Positions 10,104-17,530 of a stretch of DNA of 64,000 nucleotides are shown here, in pieces. The DNA is from Anaerobutyricum stercoris (lineage in GTDB: Bacteria > Bacillota > Clostridia > Lachnospirales > Lachnospiraceae): NCBI GenBank assembly GCA_019116455.1, contig DXBR01000036.1:1-64000 (forward strand). Direction: 5' to 3'. The translations under genes were made by a program, and so were the position numbers. The notes below the pieces were generated by a model. It saw only the letters and a program-made list of their open reading frames with translations, made no database searches and was not told where the DNA came from. The first letter of the stretch is position 1. Each line of letters starts with the position of its first letter.

Positions 10104-10766
10104 CTACGTCTGTCCGCTTCTCAATACCGCATCCACATTCCCGCCGTTCAGCAAAGCTTCTTTGATCGCATTCCGGCGTTCCTTTTCTTCATCGGAAATC
10201 TCTTCCGGCAGGGCATAGAGCCGCTGCATCTCCCGAACCCGTTTCTTCTGTTCTTTGTCCATTTTGGCGGTGTCCGCGCCGCGCCATCCCATGATCTCAC
10301 AAATTTTGCAATCATCATGGAGGGCGGAGAAAAGGGACATAAATTTCCACCAATGAAGAAAATCAATCTCCAGCAGGTCTATCTTATAATCCTGCATAAA
10401 TCCCGCATTGATATAGTCAAAATCATGCCGGAAAGAAAGGACCGGCTGTTTTGGTTTCTTTCCTTTCGGTTCCTCTTTGCCGCAGGAATAAAACCATAGG
10501 AGCTTGTCTGCTGCTTCGCCCAGATCATCCGGGATATTCCCCTCATAAAACAGATCCATCGCCGTATAATACCTAGCATTCATACAGGCATCCTCCCGGG
10601 GTATGTCCGTATACCGCATGATCTCATCGGCAAACTTTTCCTGCTTTTCTGTCAGGTTTTTCCCGAAGAGGATCTCTTCCACCTCGATCATCGTGCGAAA
10701 ATCTGCGTCCACAGGATATGGCCTGCCGCCAACAGTCACTTCCACCGGCGGCTTCTCGTACCTCAT
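10104..10766 (-). CDS. Tail assembly chaperone-like Gp15 family protein
   Basis: A 220-residue protein of the bacteriophage Gp15 family: conserved N-terminal block (VDADFRTMIEVE), a central aromatic LHWWKF motif and an Arg/Lys-rich C-terminus with a DKEQKKR helix. It occupies the position just before the tape measure gene that tail assembly chaperones take in siphoviruses. Its ATG overlaps the preceding gene's stop (ATGA), indicating translational coupling. I see no slippery heptamer at the overlap, so a lambda-style frameshift fusion is not supported. Confidence 0.82.
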   Translation of the reverse strand: MRYEKPPVEVTVGGRPYPVDADFRTMIEVEEILFGKNLTEKQEKFADEIMRYTDIPREDACMNARYYTAMDLFYEGNIPDDLGEAADKLLWFYSCGKEEPKGKKPKQPVLSFRHDFDYINAGFMQDYKIDLLEIDFLHWWKFMSLFSALHDDCKICEIMGWRGADTAKMDKEQKKRVREMQRLYALPEEISDEEKERRNAIKEALLNGGNVDAVLRSGQT

Positions 10767-11113
10767 GCGCCTTTGACAAGCTTCTGGATATCATCCACAT
10801 TTTTTGCGTGGCTACTAAGCTGCTCACCCCGGAGCCGGTAAAGCTTCTTCACGGCTTTTACCCGCGCCCCCATATCGTGTTTTTCCGGGAACATAGTCCC
10901 TGAAACACCCGCGCCGAACAAAGTGTCAAAAAATGTATCGATCATCCCGCACTCCGCCACAATCCCATCGGCCGTCAGCTTGCCCTCCGTCGCATTTTCA
11001 TTCTCATATTCCGTCAGCCCGTCCCATAATACCTTTTCTGCGTCTCCAAATGTCTTCATGGTGTCCGCATTCAGGATGTTAAATGGGTACCGTTCCTTGT
11101 TCCATTCAAACAT
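10763..11113 (-). CDS. Small tail protein before Gp15 (DUF6673-like), probable chaperone
   Basis: About 116 residues, starting at the ATG with AAAGGTG seven bases upstream (GTG and ATG codons 6-9 bases earlier are closer to that site). The acidic helical protein starts with MFEWNKERYPFNI. It lies between the tail tube gene and Gp15 and its stop overlaps the Gp15 start. Proteins of this type are found next to Gp15 in Firmicute phages; a role as first tail chaperone is inferred from gene order. Confidence 0.7.
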   Translation of the reverse strand: MFEWNKERYPFNILNADTMKTFGDAEKVLWDGLTEYENENATEGKLTADGIVAECGMIDTFFDTLFGAGVSGTMFPEKHDMGARVKAVKKLYRLRGEQLSSHAKNVDDIQKLVKGA

Positions 11114-11133
11114 ATCCATCACCTTTTCTCTGA

Positions 11134-11643
11134 TCAGTCAGCAGATAATTCCGAATCTGCCGTGAATGTCTTTGTCTCCGTATTGAACTCCCCAGTCACC
11201 GGATCCCCTTTGTCATGGAGGGTTCCTTCTACCTGCCATTCCCCGTCATTGTCGGAGAATGAACTGATCTCCACTGCCACATCAAACTTCCTTGCTTTAA
11301 ATGTGTTCTCCTTGCTGGCAACAGATTCGTCCAGATCCACGCGGATCAGTTCCCTTTCTGCCTCAGAACCAGTCTTACGGAGCTTACCAATAGAGATCAG
11401 ATCCTTGATCACTGCCTGGGACATGATCTGGTCTGCTGTGAACGGATGCTCTCCCTCGTAGGATGTGATAGACGAAGTCGAAGACTTGTCGTTGATATAC
11501 TTCTTACTGGTCGTCTGGGCGCCCGGATCTTCGTTCAATTCCTCAAAGCCGGTGCCCATCAGCTCAAACGCGTCTGACACCTTCAGATAAGACGCTTCCT
11601 GATATCTCTGCTTTACAGATTTATTTGCTGTTCCCTCTGGCAT
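11134..11643 (-). CDS. Major tail tube protein
   Basis: 169 residues. A good TAGGAGG site precedes the ATG. The sequence pattern (short N-terminal arm, SSTSSITSYE loop, two long beta-rich segments, acidic C-terminus) and its location between the neck proteins and the chaperones fit the siphovirus tail tube family. It would polymerise around the tape measure protein. Confidence 0.8.
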   Translation of the reverse strand: MPEGTANKSVKQRYQEASYLKVSDAFELMGTGFEELNEDPGAQTTSKKYINDKSSTSSITSYEGEHPFTADQIMSQAVIKDLISIGKLRKTGSEAERELIRVDLDESVASKENTFKARKFDVAVEISSFSDNDGEWQVEGTLHDKGDPVTGEFNTETKTFTADSELSAD

Positions 11644-11648
11644 ATTAC

Positions 11649-12083
11649 TTACCTCCTACATTCCTGATAATACGTTAAGCGGCACTGAATCTGGTACCGC
11701 GCCTTCGATTCATCGGCATTCAACACATACCCATTTGTCAGTGCCTCGATCTTCCTTGCTTCCTTTCCACTGCCTAAATCCGGCAGGGTATTTTTCGCAC
11801 TGCATTCTTCCAGCCAGTCAGAAAATTTTTCATAAAATTCAGCGACATCCATGTTTTCCATGATGTCCTGCCCGAAATATTCCCGACTGGCAAATACAAA
11901 ATTAAAGCGGCGCACCGTATCGCCGTTCACATATCGTTTCTGTATCGGCCTGTCCGTGACGGACGCCTCCACCACAAATGATTTTGTATTCTCCGACAGG
12001 TATTCCACACCCACCAGAGCGTCAAACTCATCCAAAAAAGGGCAGGTGTTTACAAACGCCCGTATGCTCCCGATCACGCTCAC
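11649..12083 (-). CDS. Tail completion/neck protein (minor capsid family)
   Basis: About 144 residues, started at a GTG that overlaps the previous gene's TGA (GTGA), with AAGGTG six bases upstream; a longer frame upstream lies inside the previous gene and is unlikely. The protein is alpha/beta with an FVFASREYFGQD block and no membrane segments. Position just before the tail tube gene matches tail terminator proteins of phages with this capsid type. Confidence 0.7.
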   Translation of the reverse strand: MSVIGSIRAFVNTCPFLDEFDALVGVEYLSENTKSFVVEASVTDRPIQKRYVNGDTVRRFNFVFASREYFGQDIMENMDVAEFYEKFSDWLEECSAKNTLPDLGSGKEARKIEALTNGYVLNADESKARYQIQCRLTYYQECRR

Positions 12084-12439
12084 TTTTTCACCTTCCCTCC
12101 TGCCATTTTCGCCACGGATTCCAGGATGGCATCCCCATGATCCGCCCAGCATCGCTTATCCCATTCTTTTCCTCGCTTTCCGCCCCAGTTTGTTCCTTCT
12201 TTGCCATTTCCACGATTCTCATAGTACTGCCTTTGGGAATAGGGCTGAACATACTCCACAGAATCTTCGTGTTCTATTGCAGAATGTTCCAGCGTACCGC
12301 TCAAATGAGGAACATACGGATCCATGTGCAGGCGTACCTCATGAGTGAAAGACCGTTGAACTGGTCCTCCCGCCTGCAATCCCCGCTTGGCAAGGATTTT
12401 CTGTGCCGAATTCATTTTGATTCTCACTTTTGTAGCCAT
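12080..12439 (-). CDS. Minor capsid/head-tail joining protein (Minor_capsid_2-like)
   Basis: 119 residues from MATKVRIKMN. This start is preferred over an ATG 75 bases upstream because that ATG lies within the preceding gene. Basic N-terminus, a Gly/Trp/Lys-rich C-terminal half with a W-D-K-R-C-W-A-D-H motif near residue 95. This pattern is typical of the small neck proteins found between connector and tail terminator genes. Stop and next start overlap, so translation is coupled. Confidence 0.75.
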   Translation of the reverse strand: MATKVRIKMNSAQKILAKRGLQAGGPVQRSFTHEVRLHMDPYVPHLSGTLEHSAIEHEDSVEYVQPYSQRQYYENRGNGKEGTNWGGKRGKEWDKRCWADHGDAILESVAKMAGGKVKK

Positions 12440-12440
12440 T

Positions 12441-12851
12441 TCATGCACCTCCGATCCGCCAGTGCGGCAGCCCACCGCGGCGGTTATCCGCAAAGGATAA
12501 CACCTTCCCGGCATACTGCCGCTTTAAAAACTCGGACTCCTTCTCAAAATCATCCAGCAGGCCGCGGCCAAACAAGTCGTCATTATTGATGGTCCAATAA
12601 GACGAAGCCTCCTCATCCGTCAGCTCTGCGTACTGATCCGCATCAATATACTGTTGCCCCTGCGTATCTGCGTCTTCCGGGATCCGGATTTTATAGACAT
12701 CCGCAGAAACGATACCTTTATCAGTCACCTGTACTTTTTGCTCCGTGTAAAAGCTGACTCCACGGATCTGCGTCCGGAAATAGGTCGTCCGGCCAGTTGT
12801 TTTATCAGTACCACGGTAATTGAAGATGGTCAGATCTGCATTTGTGATCAT
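12441..12851 (-). CDS. Head closure/minor capsid protein (DUF6751-like)
   Basis: 136 residues. The ATG follows GGGGG by eight bases and overlaps the TGA of the upstream gene. Beta-rich N-terminal half (TDLxIF-like strand, R-T-T-Y-F-R block) with an acidic D/E-rich middle. It lies in the four-gene connector set between capsid and tail tube and is best read as a head closure or stopper protein. Confidence 0.7.
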   Translation of the reverse strand: MITNADLTIFNYRGTDKTTGRTTYFRTQIRGVSFYTEQKVQVTDKGIVSADVYKIRIPEDADTQGQQYIDADQYAELTDEEASSYWTINNDDLFGRGLLDDFEKESEFLKRQYAGKVLSFADNRRGGLPHWRIGGA

Positions 12852-13222
12852 CAGCAAGTCCCCCTGTATAAAAGCCCAGTACCAGAAAGATACTGGGCAG
12901 CTGCCTGATACGCACGGTTCTCCACGGATCCAGTGTTTTCGTCTACGCTGGTCACAAAGCTCACGCTGTATCCATCGTTGTTTTCGGACTTCTTTTCCCG
13001 GCCGTTTTTATCCCTTGCCCTGTCATCCTTATACATCACGTCGGCGGCCGCACAGGCAGCATACCGGGCTTCCTCCGGTATCGCTGCATTCTCTATACGG
13101 CCAAATGTGATATATTTTACAAAAACGCTGGCCCGCAGGATGGCAGAAGGGAAGTCTTCCTGCGGGATAGTTTTTCCGTGGAATTTATCCACATAGAACG
13201 CATAATCCGCATATTCTACCAT
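12851..13222 (-). CDS. Head-tail connector (adaptor) protein
   Basis: 123 residues with GGAGG upstream. An all-helical protein with an A-R-Y-A-A-C-A-A-A-D-V segment (about 67-77) and a C-terminal AYQAAAQYLS helix, typical of Gp6/YqbG-type adaptors that bind the portal ring. First gene after the capsid gene, as expected. Confidence 0.78.
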   Translation of the reverse strand: MVEYADYAFYVDKFHGKTIPQEDFPSAILRASVFVKYITFGRIENAAIPEEARYAACAAADVMYKDDRARDKNGREKKSENNDGYSVSFVTSVDENTGSVENRAYQAAAQYLSGTGLLYRGTC

Positions 13223-13235
13223 TCTGCCGCCTCCT

Positions 13236-14444
13236 TTACGCTTTCTTTGTCAGGGTGATCGCCTTGGTCACTGCGCTTGATTCTACAACTACCGTTTCGG
13301 TAATCTGTCCATAGCCAGTTTTTCTTACCTTGGCCGGATACGTTCCTGGACGCAGGTTGAATTCTGCCTGGCCGGAGGCGTTAGTCTTCAGACGAGAACC
13401 ATTGACATCCACGATGGCTCCTTCAATGTTTGTCGGTTCGCCCTCTTCTTCCGCTGCCGGCTCCTGAACGGTAAATGTCACCTTCTGGGTTGTCACTGGT
13501 GTCGCCGGCTCCAGGTATGCAAACGGGCAGCCGGTACGGTCGCCGTTCATCCGTGTCGCCGGATTCGGCAGCGCCCAGCCCATCCGGAATACCACACGAA
13601 GGGCAATCATATCCTGCTGCGCCAGATTATAAACAATCTCTTTCGTAGACGGATCTTGGATGATTCCCTGATCAAGAATCTTCACAGTGACATCCTGTCG
13701 GATAGCATAAACGGCCTGCTTAAAATCCCCCACCACAAGCTGCGCGATGCTCTGGTCGAATGCACCGTTCTGAGGGAAGTATAACGGCGTACCGTCCAGC
13801 GCATACTGTGTCGCACCCTGCATATCCGATTTGAAAATCGGGGTACCATCGGTGGCACGGATGCCGCGGAGCTTCGCCCGCATTCCCATAGCTGCCAGAG
13901 CGCCAGTGCACATATAACCATCCTCTTCCACTTTGGCGATAACGCCGTTCTCTGCCATAATGAGATTGTAATAATCTACGTTTGACGACGGGATTGCCAC
14001 GTTATTTCCCGCCTGTCTGGCCCGAGTGATGATATCATTGGACCATTCTACCGGGCGGTCCACGCCGAAGATAATGGCGCTGTCTACCTTCTGGCCAATC
14101 GCTTCATTAACTCTTGGAGTTACCTCGCCGATAATGTCAAACTCTGCATCATCCAGCACTGCCTCCGGAATGGGTACGATAACCGCCAGTTCCCCGGCCG
14201 TGATCCATACATTATCCCATGCCTGACTGGATGTCTGCTTCATACCGGTGTCGCCGTTTACCCAGTAAGCCGTCGGCAGGAAATCAAGGACACGGATCCG
14301 TGTCTGGTTGCTGGTCATGTTTGGCAACTTCCGTGCCATGCTTAAAAATACAGACTGTTTCGGTGCATCCTGGAAGATGGTACTCACTACCTGCTCCCGA
14401 ATGATGGCCTCCGCTTCCTGTCTGCTGATAATATTTACTGCCAT
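13236..14444 (-). CDS. Major capsid protein, HK97 fold, with C-terminal regulatory-like beta domain
   Basis: 402 residues; ribosome site AGGAGG. Residues 1-320 form an HK97-type capsid protein (N-terminal arm, GELAVIVPIPEAVLDD segment, conserved C-terminal RMGWALPNP). From about residue 335 an extra domain begins, with the GAIVDVNGSRLKTNASG and LRPGTYPAKV pattern of carboxypeptidase regulatory-like/Ig-like beta sandwiches. The extra domain probably projects from the shell and may bind glycans or mucus. A separate scaffold gene lies directly upstream; no protease gene is seen. Confidence 0.93.
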   Translation of the reverse strand: MAVNIISRQEAEAIIREQVVSTIFQDAPKQSVFLSMARKLPNMTSNQTRIRVLDFLPTAYWVNGDTGMKQTSSQAWDNVWITAGELAVIVPIPEAVLDDAEFDIIGEVTPRVNEAIGQKVDSAIIFGVDRPVEWSNDIITRARQAGNNVAIPSSNVDYYNLIMAENGVIAKVEEDGYMCTGALAAMGMRAKLRGIRATDGTPIFKSDMQGATQYALDGTPLYFPQNGAFDQSIAQLVVGDFKQAVYAIRQDVTVKILDQGIIQDPSTKEIVYNLAQQDMIALRVVFRMGWALPNPATRMNGDRTGCPFAYLEPATPVTTQKVTFTVQEPAAEEEGEPTNIEGAIVDVNGSRLKTNASGQAEFNLRPGTYPAKVRKTGYGQITETVVVESSAVTKAITLTKKA

Positions 14445-14460
14445 TTATATCTACCTCCTG

Positions 14461-15003
14461 TTATTCTTTGCCTAAAAAACTACGCAGTGCGTCATTGGCC
14501 CTGGTCTTTAAATCATCTGTCTTCCCAGATACTCCCGGTGTACTGGATACTACCTTTGGCACCGGTTTATCCGGTACGAACAGATAATCATTTTCCTTCC
14601 TTACTGCCTCAATGGCTGCCTGGATATCTTTGTCCTGATTCTTGCTGGCTTTGAGCGTATCCACGTCAAGCATTGCCATGACGGCTTTCTCATTCCGCCC
14701 GCCGGCAGCACGGATAGCTGCCTCCACAGCAACATTGAACTTCAGGTCGGCAACCTGCTGCTCTCCTTCCGCTTTGGCCGTCGCCAGTTCCTGGGTGAGA
14801 GTGCTGACCTTCGTCTGCAATTCCCCAACATTTTTCGGGTCAATGCCTTCAAACTCCTTCAAACTTGCCTGTGCTGTCCCGAGCTGTGTTTTCAGGCTGT
14901 CCCGTTCTGCTTTCAGCGGATTTAATTCTTTCCCATACTCCGCCATCACATAGTTGATCTGTTCCTGGGTGAGTCCCTGTTTCTGTAATTCCTCTGTATT
15001 CAT
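14461..15003 (-). CDS. Scaffolding protein (GP20 minor structural family)
   Basis: 180 residues from MNTEELQ, preferred because AAAGGA lies nine bases upstream; an in-frame GTG 18 bases earlier sits on that site. Long coiled coil at about residues 25-95, then a mixed domain and a C-terminal helix ending in RANDALRSFLGKE, the usual capsid-binding tail. It directly precedes the capsid gene. The 173 bases between it and the upstream gene hold no ORF with a good start that I can recognise. Confidence 0.87.
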   Translation of the reverse strand: MNTEELQKQGLTQEQINYVMAEYGKELNPLKAERDSLKTQLGTAQASLKEFEGIDPKNVGELQTKVSTLTQELATAKAEGEQQVADLKFNVAVEAAIRAAGGRNEKAVMAMLDVDTLKASKNQDKDIQAAIEAVRKENDYLFVPDKPVPKVVSSTPGVSGKTDDLKTRANDALRSFLGKE

Positions 15004-15176
15004 TTCCCTGTTCCTTTCCACTTAAGTTATTTGTAGGTGCGTAACTATTCACCGAGTGACTGGACTATTTTAGGTCTCATCACCTGACCAAAAGCATAAA
15101 AATAACACCCAGATCTCTCTGCGTGTTTCTTTGCAGCATGACCCCGTCAGTGGAAGATTATTGGATCACCGCCCTT

Positions 15177-15689
15177 CTATTCTGCAAATACCCAGTCTTC
15201 TGCCAGCATATCCGCCTGAGAAGCGAGCCATCCCATCTGCACTCCTGATGCACCCACAAAGGCAATGGCCTGATTGCCGATTGCATCATGATCACAGTTC
15301 TGAATTGCCCCGCCAGGTGTCACATAGCTGATATTCTTCGCCAGTTCGATATGCTGATTCTTCCCGTTCCATCCCTGGCGTTTGACTTTGAACCCACGTT
15401 TCATGTACTTGATGGCGTCGCCAAATCCAAAAGTTGGCGTTCCACCTAAAACAGTTGTATTTTCTTCTGTTGCCGGAATCCATTCATCAGAAAGAACATT
15501 CGTCAGCGTATACTCAACCCTCTGTGTTTCTCTGATATCCAGCAAATCTTTTCCTGTGTCGGAATCAGCTGCCCGGCATTTCATCATGACAGTTTCTTTT
15601 TCTGAATCCCAATACCAATAACCTCCCCAAGAAGGAAGTTTCATCGGAATCCCTTTCTTCATATGCTTCAAAGCTTCTGCAAACTTCAT
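15177..15689 (-). CDS. tad2: Tandem DUF2829 protein, predicted Tad2-type anti-Thoeris signal sponge
   Basis: 170 residues from MKFAEALK, with GAAAGGAAAGGTG upstream; the longer frame has no good site. Two DUF2829/Tad2 domains lie in a row. The first (about 1-78) has FAEALKHMKKGIPMKLPSW, YWYWD and DEWIPA. The second (about 88-170) has FGDAIKYMKRGFKVKRQGW, GWLASQADMLAEDW. Known Tad2 proteins are single-domain and assemble as tetramers that bind glycocyclic ADP-ribose made by Thoeris TIR enzymes; some also bind CBASS cyclic dinucleotides. A fused pair would act as a built-in dimer. It sits between minor head and scaffold genes, so it is expressed late unless an early promoter exists. Ligand is inferred. 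Confidence 0.8.
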   Translation of the reverse strand: MKFAEALKHMKKGIPMKLPSWGGYWYWDSEKETVMMKCRAADSDTGKDLLDIRETQRVEYTLTNVLSDEWIPATEENTTVLGGTPTFGFGDAIKYMKRGFKVKRQGWNGKNQHIELAKNISYVTPGGAIQNCDHDAIGNQAIAFVGASGVQMGWLASQADMLAEDWVFAE

Positions 15690-15763
15690 ATTCTTCACCT
15701 TTCCTTTCTTAAAAATAGGTATAAAAATACCGCCCTGTCTTTTTTGACAAAGCGGTGTTAATA

Positions 15764-15943
15764 TCAATATCCATGCCATTTACACTGTTTACATATTTCT
15801 TCCCATCCCGTCTTATTCTTAAATCTGTCCGGCACGCTTTCTTTTTTAATCATACCATCAACGGCATCTGAATTTTCTATACAGTCTATGTTTTCAATCT
15901 CTTGATCCACCAACGGACACATCACATAATCAGGCACTTTCAT
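15764..15943 (-). CDS. 59-residue Cys-containing protein overlapping the minor head gene
   Basis: A 59-codon ORF whose ATG overlaps the TGA of the minor head gene (ATGA), with GGAGATGG just upstream. It has four cysteines (9, 21, 51, 54), including a C-terminal C-x2-C, an acidic middle and no membrane segment. Tight coupling to a gene ending in a toxin-like domain makes an immunity or chaperone role possible. A plain structural accessory protein is equally possible. Family not recognised. Confidence 0.65.
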   Translation of the reverse strand: MKVPDYVMCPLVDQEIENIDCIENSDAVDGMIKKESVPDRFKNKTGWEEICKQCKWHGY

Positions 15944-17520
15944 TTTTCCATCTCCTCCATTGCCTTTCGAGTTGTCTCATCATACTGTTCTTTCTTGAAT
16001 GCTGTGCGAATCTTCCCTTCTTCATTGTCAACATAGGCAGCACCAGCGTCACTAAAATAATTCGTATACTTTCCGTTCCACTTTGTTACTGAAAATCTTG
16101 CATTCTTGATATATGATTTTGCCTCCTCCTCTGTTACCCCGTGTTGTCTTTTGTCATTGATGTGAACATCGTCAAAAGATAATTGCTTCACATCTGGCAA
16201 AGAAGGATGAAGGTCAATTTGCCCTCGCATTCCTGCCGACTTCATGTTTTCTATTATTTTATCATTCCTTGCCTTTTCCGCAAGAGCTTTTTGTGTCTTC
16301 TGGTTCGCCCACACTGCCTTCCGTGCCACACTACGGTTAAATCCGACAATATTTCCCTTATTGTCTTTCACCGCATGGACTTGCGTCCTGGCTGATTCAT
16401 ATTGACGACCTATCTTCTTGCAGAAATCTTTGAGAGCCTTTTCCTGCTGTTTTAACCGTACCGACTCCTCATTGAACTGTTTTTGAAACAGTGACTTGGA
16501 AGCTTCATCATCTGTATTTTTCATGCCAGCGTCATATCCGGCCATCTTCCGCTTAGTCTCCCTGATCTTTCTTTCCTGCGCCCGCTGCATCTGGCTCGCC
16601 TCGTATTCCGTATACATCTTTCCGTTGTACTCTATCTTCTTCGTCTCATACTCCTGAAGTGTCGCCTCCGTATACGCCGGCGTAGAGATACCAGGAAAAT
16701 ACGCATAGAAATTATGTCGGCAGTTCCATCCACACAATCCTGCGCCTGTTCCATATCCAGTACTCTCATAAAATGGCGGATACTCCGGGTCTTTTCCGGA
16801 AATACAGAATACACGCCCCTGCCATACTGCGTGTGAAGGCCGTGCGCCACTGTGTGCTGTTGTTTCCACATAATCGCATTTGGCTTCTTGTGCGTATTGT
16901 AGATTCAGCTGCGCGGCCGATTGGTTCACTCCGGTGAGCGTCGCCCTCCGGACTGCCACATCCAGCTTATCAACATGACCAGAGGGATACAGTACCTCAG
17001 TGCCCTGTACTGCTGCCTCTTTGACAGCGTCAGCCACCGCTCTGTCATAACTGAATGCGCCGGTCTGTACTTTCATCATTGCCTTATTACAGGCATTGAT
17101 ATACGCCGTCTGAGCTTCCACTGCCGTGGTCAGTGTCAGGTTATTGATATCCCCTTTTGTCTTTCGGATATTAGCTTCCAGGAGCCGCTGCATGGTCTCA
17201 GACTGCCCCAGGGTAATGGCCTGCCTGCCGGCTCTTTTGTAGATGACAGCTTCATTCTTCAGGTTCTGCACGCCCGCTTCCTGAAAAAGTCTCTCAACCT
17301 CTTTTTCTATGTATCCGGATGTCTGGCTGACGCGCTTCACGACATCCTGATAAACAAGCCCCGCCTCTTGTGCGATCTGAGCCTGCCCGCGACTGGTATC
17401 CGTGATGCTGCCTGTCTTTACGAGCCGTTTTGAAATGTCCGCGATAATCGTCAATTCCAGCTCATCAATAAGAGCCAGAAGCTGATCAGAAACACCTGCC
17501 AGATATTCTGGGTCAAGCAT
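15940..17520 (-). CDS. Minor head (minor capsid) protein with C-terminal RNase-toxin-like domain
   Basis: 526 residues. Residues 1-300 match the minor capsid 1/Mu gpF-like group (phage head morphogenesis): helical N-terminus, then the HSGARPSHAVWQG and GLCGWNCRHNFYAYFPG blocks. Coiled coil follows (about 310-420). From about 440 a compact C-terminal domain begins with HINDKRQHGVTEEEAK and ends near residue 515. That size, position and His/Arg/Lys/Tyr content fit the phage Barnase-EndoU-ColicinE5/D-RelE-like (PBECR) nuclease group found at the C-terminus of phage head proteins. The head role is secure; the nuclease call is from pattern only. Confidence 0.85.
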   Translation of the reverse strand: MLDPEYLAGVSDQLLALIDELELTIIADISKRLVKTGSITDTSRGQAQIAQEAGLVYQDVVKRVSQTSGYIEKEVERLFQEAGVQNLKNEAVIYKRAGRQAITLGQSETMQRLLEANIRKTKGDINNLTLTTAVEAQTAYINACNKAMMKVQTGAFSYDRAVADAVKEAAVQGTEVLYPSGHVDKLDVAVRRATLTGVNQSAAQLNLQYAQEAKCDYVETTAHSGARPSHAVWQGRVFCISGKDPEYPPFYESTGYGTGAGLCGWNCRHNFYAYFPGISTPAYTEATLQEYETKKIEYNGKMYTEYEASQMQRAQERKIRETKRKMAGYDAGMKNTDDEASKSLFQKQFNEESVRLKQQEKALKDFCKKIGRQYESARTQVHAVKDNKGNIVGFNRSVARKAVWANQKTQKALAEKARNDKIIENMKSAGMRGQIDLHPSLPDVKQLSFDDVHINDKRQHGVTEEEAKSYIKNARFSVTKWNGKYTNYFSDAGAAYVDNEEGKIRTAFKKEQYDETTRKAMEEMEK

Positions 17521-17530
17521 AACACATCAC

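Noticed and set aside
10763..10770. Lambda-type programmed frameshift between the two tail chaperone genes
   Set aside because: The junction is a plain ATGA overlap without a slippery heptamer.
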